Below, in pieces: positions 1 to 5,376 of a DNA stretch of 6,185 nt. Each line of letters opens with the position of its first letter. Position 1 is the stretch's first letter. The notes beneath the pieces are model-generated. The model did no database searches, was not told the origin of the DNA, and was given only the letters and a program-made list of their open reading frames with translations. Origin of the DNA: Chloroflexota bacterium (lineage in GTDB: Bacteria; Chloroflexota; Dormibacteria; Dormibacterales; Dormibacteraceae). Where the stretch lies: positions 1 to 6,185 of the forward strand of contig VBJR01000186.1 of NCBI GenBank assembly GCA_005880175.1, written 5' to 3'. The translations under genes were made by a program, and so were the position numbers.

Positions 1-547
1 CCAGGACCTGTTCTCGATCAGCGCGCTGGCCGGCGGCCTGCGCAAGGCGCTGCCGGCGGGCGCCGAGGTCCAACCCCAGCTCGAGACGCTGAGCCGGACG
101 GTCGCCTCGACCATCCAGGAGATGCGCGCGCTGCTGCTGGAGCTCCGCCCGACGGCGCTGGAGGAGAAGGGCCTGGTGCCCGCGCTGACCGACCTGTGCG
201 AGGCGTACGAGGTCCGCGCCGGCGTCTACGTGCGGCGCGAGCTGGAGCCGGTGCCGCTCGACCCCGCCATCGAGCAGGCGATCTTCCGCATCGCCCAGGA
301 GGGCCTGTCGAACGCGGTCCGGCACTCGGAGGCCGACCGCATCGAGCTGCGCCTCCGGCAGAGCGGAGCGGCCGCCGAGCTCACTGTCGCCGACAACGGG
401 CGCGGGTTCGACAGCGGGACGAACCCCCACGGGCTGGGCCTGCGGCTGATGGCCGAGCGGGTGCGCGAGCTGGGCGGCTCCCTGGCCATCGACAGCGGCG
501 CCGGGCGGGGCACGCGCCTGCGCGTGCTGCTGCCGGCGGGCACGTGA
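1..547 (+). CDS. Sensor histidine kinase, NarL/LiaS-type (HisKA_3 + HATPase_c), C-terminal part
   Basis: This is the last 181 residues of a two-component sensor kinase; the 5' end lies beyond the left edge. Such kinases autophosphorylate on a His and pass the phosphate to a LuxR-type response regulator. The fragment begins QDLFSISALAGGL, which in HisKA_3 proteins follows directly after the phospho-acceptor His, so that His and the sensor domain are just outside. The dimerisation helices (fragment residues 1-65) include the typical EMRALLLELRPTALEEKGL stretch. The HATPase_c domain follows, with the N box EGLSNAVRH (N104), the G1 box DNGRGFD (D131) and the G2 box HGLGLRLM (about 143-149), and the protein ends shortly after the last strand, as expected. 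The TGA stop overlaps the ATG of the response regulator by one base, indicating one operon and translational coupling. The family is secure; the signal sensed is unknown because the sensor part is missing. Confidence 0.93.
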   Translation, partial: QDLFSISALAGGLRKALPAGAEVQPQLETLSRTVASTIQEMRALLLELRPTALEEKGLVPALTDLCEAYEVRAGVYVRRELEPVPLDPAIEQAIFRIAQEGLSNAVRHSEADRIELRLRQSGAAAELTVADNGRGFDSGTNPHGLGLRLMAERVRELGGSLAIDSGAGRGTRLRVLLPAGT

Positions 548-1218
548 TGGGCGAGACGCCGGTGGTCCGGGTGCTGATCGTGGACGACCACAACGTCGTC
601 CGCCAGGGGCTGCGCTTCCTGCTCCAGCAGGAGCCGGACATCGAGGTGGCCGGCGACTGCCCCGACGGCGAGTCGGCCGTGCGGGCGGTGGAGCGGCTGG
701 TGCCGGGAGTCGTCCTCCTCGACCTGCAGATGCCGGGGATGGACGGCATCGCCGCGCTCCGCGAGATCAAGGCGCGCAGCCCGGCCACCCAGGTGATCGT
801 GCTGACGTCGCACCAGGGCGACGACCTGGTGTTCGACGCGGTCCGGGCCGGGGCCACGTCCTACCTGCTCAAGACGGCGGGCGTGGAGGAGGTGGTCCGG
901 GCCGTCCATGCCGCGGCGCGCGGGGAGAGCGTGCTGGACCCCAGCGTGGCCGCCCGGGTGCTCCAGGAAATGCGGAACCGGCAGCGGGCGCCCGTGGACG
1001 AGCTGTCGAAGCGCGAGGTCGAGGTGCTGCGCGCGCTGGCCAGGGGCCGGTCGAACAAGGAGATCGCGGCGGCGCTCGGCATCGGCGAGGAGACGGTCAA
1101 GACGCACGTCTCGAACATCCTGTCCAAGCTGCACCTGGCCGACCGCACGCAGGCCGCGATCTACGGCCTGCAGAAGCGGCTGGTCCCCCTCGACGAGGCG
1201 CTGGAGCAGCCGCGGTAA
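547..1218 (+). CDS. LuxR/NarL-family response regulator
   Basis: A complete 223-residue DNA-binding response regulator, normal length for the NarL/LiaR class. The receiver domain (about residues 7-125) has the acidic pair D13-D14, the phospho-acceptor D59 in LLDLQMPGMDG, the switch Thr T87, aromatic Y106 and conserved K109. The C-terminal LuxR-type helix-turn-helix (about 153-213) has the usual LSKREVEVLRALARGRSNKE start and the recognition segment EETVKTHVSNILSKL. All catalytic receiver residues are present, so it should be phosphorylated by the kinase encoded immediately upstream. The start is the ATG overlapping the kinase stop; longer in-frame extensions to the left only read the kinase gene out of frame. 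No strong Shine-Dalgarno is seen, consistent with coupling by overlap. It resembles LiaR/VraR/DevR-like regulators, but the target genes cannot be inferred. The following gene has its own promoter-like element and need not be a target. Confidence 0.96.
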   Translation: MGETPVVRVLIVDDHNVVRQGLRFLLQQEPDIEVAGDCPDGESAVRAVERLVPGVVLLDLQMPGMDGIAALREIKARSPATQVIVLTSHQGDDLVFDAVRAGATSYLLKTAGVEEVVRAVHAAARGESVLDPSVAARVLQEMRNRQRAPVDELSKREVEVLRALARGRSNKEIAAALGIGEETVKTHVSNILSKLHLADRTQAAIYGLQKRLVPLDEALEQPR

Positions 1219-1247
1219 AGAGGCTGGGCGGCGCCTCCTCCGGCCCG

Positions 1248-1253
1248 TATCCT
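1248..1253 (+). promoter_or_regulatory. Putative -10 box of a leaderless promoter for the aminotransferase
   Basis: TATCCT lies six bases before the ATG at 1260, which would put the transcription start on or next to the A of the start codon. No Shine-Dalgarno lies ahead of the ATG. The 8-mer TATCCTCG recurs in the same place before the ArsR gene (4091-4098). I see no clear -35 hexamer. Confidence 0.55.
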
Positions 1254-1259
1254 CGACAC

Positions 1260-2582
1260 ATGCTGCGGCGACCCGAAGTCAGGACCGACCTTCCCGGACC
1301 CAACGCGGCGAGGCTGATCGAGCGCGATTCGGTCGCGATGTCGCCCAGCTTCACCCGCGCCTACCCGTTCGTGATGGACCACGGCGACGGCTGCTGGGCG
1401 ACGGACGTGGACGGCAACACGTTCCTCGACTTCACCGCCGGCATCGCCGTCTGCTCGACGGGCCACTCGCACCCGCGGGTGGTGGCGGCGATCACCGACC
1501 AGGCCCGCCGCTTCCTCCACATGTCGGGCACGGACTTCTACTACCGCACGGAGATCGAGCTGGCCGAGCGGCTGGCGGCCGCGATGCTGCCGGGCGCCGC
1601 CGCCCGCGTCTTCTTCACGAACTCGGGCGCCGAGGCCGTCGAGGGCGCGATGAAGCTGGCGCGATATGGCACCGGCCGGCCCAACTTCCTGGCCTTCTTC
1701 GGCGCGTTCCACGGCCGCACGATGGGCGCCCTGTCGCTGACCGCCAGCAAGGCGACCCAGCGCCGCCGGTTCGCCCCCCTGCTGCCCAGCGTCTTCCACG
1801 TGCCGTACCCGGCCGAGTCGCGCGGGATCGGCAGCGACGAGGCGCTGGCCAACATCGAGGAGCTGTTCGCGACGGTCATGCCGCCGGAGAGCGTGGCGGC
1901 CGTCTTCGTCGAGCCGGTGCAGGGCGAGGGCGGCTACCTGGTCCCGCCACCGGACTTCCTGCCCCGGCTGCGCGAGCTGACCCGCCGGCACGGCATCCTG
2001 CTGGTGACCGACGAGGTCCAGTCCGGGATGGGCCGGACCGGCCGCCTGCTGGCCGCCGAGCACTGGGACGTGGAGCCGGACGTGGTCTGCCTGGCCAAAG
2101 GGCTGGCCTCGGGCATGCCCCTGGGGGCGTTCATCGCCCGCGGCGAGCACATGAGCTGGGCGCCCGGCTCGCACGGCTCGACGTTCGGCGGCAACCCGGT
2201 CGCCTGCGCGGCCGCCCTGGCCACGCTGGATCTGCTGGAGGAGGGCCTGGTCGGCAACGCGCGGGAGGTTGGACACCACCTGCTCGACGGCCTGCGGGCG
2301 CTGCGCGAGCGGCACCCGGGTCTGGTGACGGACGTGCGCGGCCTGGGGCTGATGGCCGCGCTCGAGCTGGGCTCGCCGGAGCTGGCCGGCGAGGTCGTGC
2401 AGCGCGCCTTCCGGCGCGGCCTGCTGCTGCTCACCGCCGGCACGCGGGCGGTGCGGCTGTGCCCGCCGCTGGTGCTCAGCCCGGCCGAGGCCGACGTGGG
2501 CCTGGAGATCCTCGGCGAAGCCCTCGCCGACAGCGCCGCCGCGCAGCCGGCCGCCCCGGGCGCCGGGGCCGAGGTGCGCTGA
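1260..2582 (+). CDS. Class-III PLP aminotransferase (4-aminobutyrate/acetylornithine type)
   Basis: A 440-residue fold-type I aminotransferase that should move an amino group from an omega-amine or amino acid to a keto acid such as 2-oxoglutarate, in the cytoplasm. The N-terminal part (PGPNAARLIERD, then DVDGNTFLDFTAGIAV) is typical of the acetylornithine/GABA aminotransferase group. PLP-binding features are all present: NSGAEAVEGAMKLAR (N121-E125) for the cofactor phosphate, the family Asp D251 in DEVQSGMGRTG, the Schiff-base Lys K280 in LAKGLASGMPLGAF, and T308 in GSTFGGNP. Length matches the family. The ATG is chosen because family-like sequence starts within about ten residues of it and a -10-like TATCCT sits just ahead. 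The last 20 or so residues are Ala/Pro-rich and look like a dispensable tail. Its stop overlaps the start of the amidohydrolase, implying an operon. GABA, ornithine, lysine or a broad-specificity (even racemase) activity are all possible; the substrate is not determined. Confidence 0.94.
   Translation: MLRRPEVRTDLPGPNAARLIERDSVAMSPSFTRAYPFVMDHGDGCWATDVDGNTFLDFTAGIAVCSTGHSHPRVVAAITDQARRFLHMSGTDFYYRTEIELAERLAAAMLPGAAARVFFTNSGAEAVEGAMKLARYGTGRPNFLAFFGAFHGRTMGALSLTASKATQRRRFAPLLPSVFHVPYPAESRGIGSDEALANIEELFATVMPPESVAAVFVEPVQGEGGYLVPPPDFLPRLRELTRRHGILLVTDEVQSGMGRTGRLLAAEHWDVEPDVVCLAKGLASGMPLGAFIARGEHMSWAPGSHGSTFGGNPVACAAALATLDLLEEGLVGNAREVGHHLLDGLRALRERHPGLVTDVRGLGLMAALELGSPELAGEVVQRAFRRGLLLLTAGTRAVRLCPPLVLSPAEADVGLEILGEALADSAAAQPAAPGAGAEVR
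2571..2574 (+). promoter_or_regulatory. Short Shine-Dalgarno-like GAGG before the CTG start of the amidohydrolase
   Basis: GAGG lies inside the last codons of the aminotransferase, four bases before the CTG at 2579. The spacing is a little short, but with the overlap to the upstream stop it supports re-initiation at this codon. Confidence 0.35.
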
Positions 2583-4060
2583 TCGCCGGCGCTCGTCTGT
2601 TCGCGGGCTGCGCGCCCGAGGTCGCGGCCGGGCCGGATGGGCGCATCCTGGCCGTCGGGCCGGCCGCGGCGGCCGCGGCCGGCCGGGGCGCCGAGGTCGT
2701 GCGGCTCGCCGGGCGGACGCTGCCCGGGCTGACGGACGCGCACATCCACCTGGAGTCGCTGGCCCGGATGAAGCTCGAGGTGGACCTGGGCGGGACGCGG
2801 TCGCTGGAGGAGGCGCTGACGCGCGTCCGCCGCCACGCCGCGGGCCTGCCCGACGACGCCTGGGTCGTGGGCCGGGGGTGGTACAACGACGCCTGGCGGG
2901 ACCCGCGGTTCCCCGACCGGCGCTCGCTGGACGAGGCCGCCGGTGGCCGGCCGGCGTTCCTGGTCAGGAAGGACGCCCACTCGGCGTGGGTGAGCTCGGC
3001 CGCGCTGGCCGCCGCGGGTGTCGCGAACGGCTCGCCCGACCCGCCCGGCGGCGTGATCGACCGTGACGCGGCTGGGGACGCGACCGGGATCCTGCGCGAG
3101 AACGCGATGGACCTGGTCCGGCGGCGCGCGCCGGGGCCGTCGGACGAGCGCATGGACGCCGCGATGGCCGCGACGCTCCGCGAGCTCTCGCGACTGGGCG
3201 TCACCTCGGCGCACTCGATGGACCGGGCCGCGGCGTTCGCCTCGCTGTCGCGACTCCACGGCCGGCGCGCGCTGCCGGTCCGGGTCACGTGGAACCTGCC
3301 CGCCCCCCGGCTGGAGCACGCCGAGCGGCTGGGCCTGCGCGGCGGGGTCGGCGACGACCGGCTGCGGATCTGGGGCGTGAAAGCGTTCCTGGACGGTTCG
3401 CTGGGCAGCCGCACCGCGCAGATGCTGGACGGGTCGGGCGTGCCGGTGCTGCCCCAGGACGAGCTAGTCGAGCTGGCCCGGCGCTGCGCGGCGTCCGGCC
3501 TCAGCCTGTGCCTCCACGCGATCGGCGACGGCGCCGTCCGGCGCGCGCTGGACGCGCTGGAGCCGCTGGCCGGCGCCTCGCCGCGCTGGCGGCCGCGCAT
3601 CGAGCACGCGCAGTGCGTGGACCCGGCCGACGTGCCCCGGTTCCGGGCGGCCGGCGTCATCGCCTCGATGCAGCCGATCCACGCCGTCGCGGACCGCGAG
3701 CTGGCCGACCGTGAGTGGCCATCGCTCACCGCGCAGGCCTACGCCTGGCGCGCCCTCCAGGCTGCCGGCGCGGTGCTCGCGTTCGGGTCGGACGCGCCCG
3801 TGGAGACGGCCGATCCGCTGCTCGGCCTGGACGCGGCCACGTCGTGGCGACGGCGGGCGGGCTGGCACCCGGAGCTCGCCCTCACCCCGGCGCAGGCGCT
3901 GCGGGCGTACACCGCGGGCGCCGCGTACGCCGCGGGGATGGAGGACCGTCTCGGCCGGCTGCGGCCCGGCCTGCTGTGTGACCTCACCGTGGTCCAGGAC
4001 GGCCGGGTGACGGGGACGGTCGTGGGCGGCGAGGTCACCTGGCGGCAGCCGTCCGAATAA
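2579..4060 (+). CDS. YtcJ-type amidohydrolase, apparent CTG start
   Basis: A 493-residue metal-dependent hydrolase of the YtcJ-like group in the amidohydrolase superfamily, probably splitting an amide or related C-N bond in the cytoplasm. A small beta domain (about residues 1-45, LIAGARLFAG then GRILAVGP) leads into the TIM barrel. The metal-site HxH is H55/H57 in LTDAHIHLES. Group-typical RKDAHSAWVSSAAL follows, then K268 and D272 in VKAFLDGSLGSRTAQ, H313 in CLHAIGDGAVRRALDAL, H343 in RIEHAQCV and D405 in FGSDAPVET, so the active site looks intact. No signal peptide or membrane segment is seen. No ATG, GTG or TTG in this frame gives a sensible N-terminus; CTG at 2579 overlaps the upstream TGA (CTGA) and yields MLIAGARLFAG, a normal start for this family. 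Co-translation with the aminotransferase suggests a shared pathway. YtcJ-like proteins are mostly of unknown substrate, so none is assigned. Confidence 0.88.
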   Translation: MIAGARLFAGCAPEVAAGPDGRILAVGPAAAAAAGRGAEVVRLAGRTLPGLTDAHIHLESLARMKLEVDLGGTRSLEEALTRVRRHAAGLPDDAWVVGRGWYNDAWRDPRFPDRRSLDEAAGGRPAFLVRKDAHSAWVSSAALAAAGVANGSPDPPGGVIDRDAAGDATGILRENAMDLVRRRAPGPSDERMDAAMAATLRELSRLGVTSAHSMDRAAAFASLSRLHGRRALPVRVTWNLPAPRLEHAERLGLRGGVGDDRLRIWGVKAFLDGSLGSRTAQMLDGSGVPVLPQDELVELARRCAASGLSLCLHAIGDGAVRRALDALEPLAGASPRWRPRIEHAQCVDPADVPRFRAAGVIASMQPIHAVADRELADREWPSLTAQAYAWRALQAAGAVLAFGSDAPVETADPLLGLDAATSWRRRAGWHPELALTPAQALRAYTAGAAYAAGMEDRLGRLRPGLLCDLTVVQDGRVTGTVVGGEVTWRQPSE

Positions 4061-4091
4061 TCATCGTTGCCTTATATAAGGCGACGGTGAT
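4060..4091. promoter_or_regulatory. Candidate ArsR operator: 32-bp near-palindrome in the promoter
   Basis: The two 16-base arms are ATCATCGTTGCCTTAT and ATAAGGCGACGGTGAT. Fourteen of 16 pairs match; the two mismatches are 4064/4087 and 4068/4083. The centre GCCTTAT/ATAAGGC is a perfect 14-bp palindrome. It is AT-rich inside very GC-rich DNA and occupies the space between the -35 and -10 boxes of the ArsR promoter, so a dimeric repressor bound here would block RNA polymerase. Autorepression through such sites is common among ArsR-family regulators. There is no T-run after it, which argues against a terminator. Confidence 0.75.
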
Positions 4092-4096
4092 ATCCT
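4067..4096 (+). promoter_or_regulatory. Promoter of the arsR-SRPBCC operon (leaderless)
   Basis: TTGCCT (4067-4072) and TATCCT (4091-4096) are separated by 18 bases, a good match to a housekeeping sigma promoter. The GTG start of the ArsR gene follows six bases after the -10 box, so the mRNA would begin at or next to the start codon. No ribosome-binding site is present. The palindromic operator overlaps both boxes. Confidence 0.65.
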
Positions 4097-4102
4097 CGGC
4101 TG

Positions 4103-4462
4103 GTGCACGCGTTCGACGTCCTCGGCGACCCGGTGCGGCGCCGGGTGCTCGAACTGCTGGCCGACGGTGAGCGGCCGGCCGGCGCGATCGGGGCCGTCGT
4201 CCAGGCCGAGTTCCGGATCTCCCAGCCGGCCGTGTCCCAGCACCTTCGCGTGCTGCGCGACAACGGCTTCGTGACGGTCCGCGCCGAGGGCGCCCGCCGC
4301 CTGTACGCGGTCGATCACGGGCCGCTGCGCGAGGTGGACCTCTGGCTGGAGCGGTACCGGCGGTTCTGGAACCAGCGGTTCGACGCCCTCGGCACGGAGC
4401 TGGCCCGGGGCCGGCGGGAGCGCGGCGCGAACGACGAGACCAAGGAGCACGAGACGACATGA
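4103..4462 (+). CDS. ArsR-family winged-helix transcriptional repressor
   Basis: A 119-residue dimeric winged-helix DNA-binding protein. The start HAFDVLGDPVRRRVLELLADG is the usual first helix of the ArsR subgroup paired with SRPBCC genes. The helix-turn-helix with its recognition helix runs over about residues 26-55, with ISQPAVSQHLRVLRDNG as the diagnostic part (39-55), followed by the wing FVTVRAEGARRLYAVD (56-71) and a C-terminal dimerisation helix rich in Trp, Tyr and Arg. There is no cysteine at all, so thiol-based metal sensing as in classic ArsR or CmtR is excluded; the signal is probably a small molecule or another cue. GTG is preferred as start because the family N-terminus begins exactly there and the -10 box lies six bases upstream. 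The charged tail beyond residue 105 overlaps the ribosome-binding region of the next gene. It probably represses its own promoter through the palindrome directly upstream. Confidence 0.93.
   Translation: MHAFDVLGDPVRRRVLELLADGERPAGAIGAVVQAEFRISQPAVSQHLRVLRDNGFVTVRAEGARRLYAVDHGPLREVDLWLERYRRFWNQRFDALGTELARGRRERGANDETKEHETT
4442..4447 (+). promoter_or_regulatory. Shine-Dalgarno AAGGAG for the SRPBCC gene
   Basis: AAGGAG lies within the end of the ArsR gene, 11 bases before the ATG at 4459. It is the clearest ribosome-binding site in the window and serves a gene inside an operon. This contrasts with the leaderless operon-leading genes. Confidence 0.6.
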
Positions 4463-5040
4463 CCAACGACACCACCTCCACGACCGGGACCCATCGCGAG
4501 GTCCGCCGCCGGAGCATCGGCGCCGGCGACGCGCGTACGGCGCTGATCCGCCGCCGCTACGACGCGCCCATCGAGGACGTGTGGGACGCCTGCACCAGCC
4601 CGGAGCGGCTGGCGCGGTGGCTGAGCCCGGTCACCGGCGACCTCCGCGCCGGCGGCAGCTTCCAGATGCAGGGCAACGCCGGCGGCGAGATCCTGCGCTG
4701 CGAGGCGCCGCGCCTGCTCCTCGTCACGTGGGTGTACGGCGACCGGCCGGCGGACGAGGTCGAGCTGCGCCTGGCCCCCGACGGCGACGGCACGGTACTC
4801 GAGCTGGAGCACGCATCGGTCGCCGAGCACGCGCCGATGCTGATGGACGGGCGGCCGGTGGACGCCATCCTGGGCGTCGGGATCGGCTGGGAGCTGCCGC
4901 TGACGTACAGCCTGGACCTGCACCTGCGGGGCAAGCTGCCGGCGTCGCCGCCCGAGATGACCCCGGACATCGAGGCGGCGATGGGCCGGATCGCGGCGGC
5001 CTGGTCGGCGCTGCTGGAGGCCGGGCGCTCGCCGAGCTAG
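4459..5040 (+). CDS. SRPBCC/AHSA1-family protein
   Basis: A 193-residue protein of the START-like SRPBCC superfamily, AHSA1 (activator of Hsp90 ATPase homologue 1-like) group, which forms a helix-grip fold around a hydrophobic pocket. After a polar N-terminal tail of about 25 residues, the domain starts with LIRRRYDAPIEDVWDACTSPERLARWLSP, the group's signature. It continues with GGSFQMQG, GEILRCEAPRLLLVTWVYG and a C-terminal helix ending at about 187 (IEAAMGRIAAAWSALLEAG). No signal peptide or membrane segment is present. The ATG overlaps the ArsR stop as ATGA, giving tight coupling. The ArsR plus AHSA1-like pair is a very common bacterial arrangement, and the SRPBCC protein is often thought to bind a small ligand or act with the regulator. 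The actual ligand is unknown. A true Hsp90 co-chaperone role is unlikely for a single-domain bacterial member. Confidence 0.93.
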   Translation: MTNDTTSTTGTHREVRRRSIGAGDARTALIRRRYDAPIEDVWDACTSPERLARWLSPVTGDLRAGGSFQMQGNAGGEILRCEAPRLLLVTWVYGDRPADEVELRLAPDGDGTVLELEHASVAEHAPMLMDGRPVDAILGVGIGWELPLTYSLDLHLRGKLPASPPEMTPDIEAAMGRIAAAWSALLEAGRSPS

Positions 5041-5056
5041 GAGCACGAGGCGGTAA

Positions 5057-5080
5057 GGGCCAATCGCCGGCGGATGGCCC
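5057..5080 (+). other. Hairpin-forming inverted repeat after the SRPBCC gene
   Basis: GGGCCA (5057-5062) pairs with TGGCCC (5075-5080), and the intervening sequence holds the self-complementary CGCCGGCG. The whole 24 bp is a palindrome with two mismatched pairs, 16 bases after the SRPBCC stop. An alternative hairpin uses TGGCCC 5075-5080 with GGGCCA 5088-5093 and a 7-base loop. It might end the arsR operon transcript, but no U-tract follows. Confidence 0.35.
5064..5080 (+). repeat. Direct repeat, copy 1 (17 bp)
   Basis: TCGCCGGCGGATGGCCC is repeated exactly at 5106-5122, 42 bases downstream. Extending three bases to the right adds one mismatch, giving 19 of 20 identical. Confidence 0.8.
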
Positions 5081-5105
5081 AATGGAAGGGCCAGAAGTGG
5101 TCTAT

Positions 5106-5122
5106 TCGCCGGCGGATGGCCC
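5106..5122 (+). repeat. Direct repeat, copy 2 (17 bp)
   Basis: Exact second copy of the 17-bp unit at 5064-5080. Only two copies are visible in the window; a third TGGCCC (5132-5137) follows without the rest of the unit. Confidence 0.8.
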
Positions 5123-5156
5123 GATCGACGCTGGCCCAACCTGTTCGGTCGCAGCA

Positions 5157-5207
5157 GAGCCGGGGCTGGCGGAGCCTGACTGCGTCAGGCCGGCGCCAGT
5201 CCGGCTC
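5157..5207. other. Long compound stem-loop
   Basis: Three stacked perfect helices are seen. GAGCCGG (5157-5163) pairs with CCGGCTC (5201-5207), CTGGCG (5166-5171) with CGCCAG (5194-5199), and GCCTGAC (5174-5180) with GTCAGGC (5184-5190) around a TGC loop. Only small internal loops interrupt them, giving about 20 base pairs in 51 nt. No T-run follows on either strand, so it is not a standard intrinsic terminator. It may be a REP-like element, a structured RNA or a transcription barrier. Confidence 0.6.
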
Positions 5208-5363
5208 GTACAGTGCCCTTCACGACGAAGAGCTTGCGGATCGGGAACAGCGTGTCGTTGGTGGCCGAGACCATATCTCTGCTACGAATCGGGCACAGCC
5301 CCGGCGATCACTCCCGGCCGTTACCGACCCGCGCTCCTAGCGGTGTGCGACCTCGCGCGATTG

Positions 5364-5369
5364 TATGGT
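5364..5369 (+). promoter_or_regulatory. Putative -10 box of a leaderless promoter for the VOC gene
   Basis: TATGGT lies seven bases before the ATG at 5377, matching the arrangement at 1248 and 4091. It overlaps an in-frame upstream ATG (5365), which argues that 5365 is not the real start. No clear -35 box is seen. Confidence 0.5.
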
Positions 5370-5376
5370 CAGCCGC

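Larger units (their letters stand above)
5041..5376. other. 336-bp gap with repeats and stem-loops, no convincing gene
   Basis: Codon statistics, start codons and recognisable protein motifs do not support a full gene on either strand. The stretch contains a 17-bp direct repeat, GGGCCA/TGGCCC inverted blocks, a long stem-loop at 5157-5207 and a short segment (about 5213-5274) whose third positions look coding on both strands. It ends in the -10 box of the VOC gene. It could be a decayed gene, a remnant of a small mobile element, or a structured non-coding region. Confidence 0.6.

Noticed and set aside
1220..1237. GAGGC/GCCTC inverted repeat after the response regulator as a terminator
   Set aside because: The stem is only 5 bp with an 8-base loop and no T-run, a common chance event at this GC content.
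2574..2576. GTG at 2574 as the amidohydrolase start
   Set aside because: It is in the aminotransferase frame and runs into that gene's stop two codons later.
1161..3729. Long minus-strand open frames opposite the aminotransferase and amidohydrolase
   Set aside because: Composition is Arg/Pro/Ala/Ser-rich without recognisable motifs, while the plus strand carries complete enzymes with all catalytic residues. These are GC-driven shadows.
908..4060. Open frame of 1050 codons covering part of the response regulator, the aminotransferase and the amidohydrolase
   Set aside because: Only the part after about 2579 has amidohydrolase motifs. Upstream, the frame is an Arg/Pro/Gly-rich shadow of two well-supported genes in other frames, open because of high GC. 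It is not a fusion protein.
4060..4091. The palindrome as a terminator of the amidohydrolase operon
   Set aside because: It is AT-rich at the centre, has no T-run, and lies precisely within a promoter of a repressor gene; an operator explains it better.
5141..5250. CTGTTC (5141-5146) and GAACAG (5245-5250) as terminal inverted repeats of a small element
   Set aside because: Only six bases match, the flanks diverge at once, no target-site duplication is seen and no transposase is present.
5365..5376. ATG at 5365 as the start of the VOC protein
   Set aside because: It overlaps the TATGGT -10-like box, has no Shine-Dalgarno and adds only MVSR before the family-typical MAIVALDHV start at 5377.
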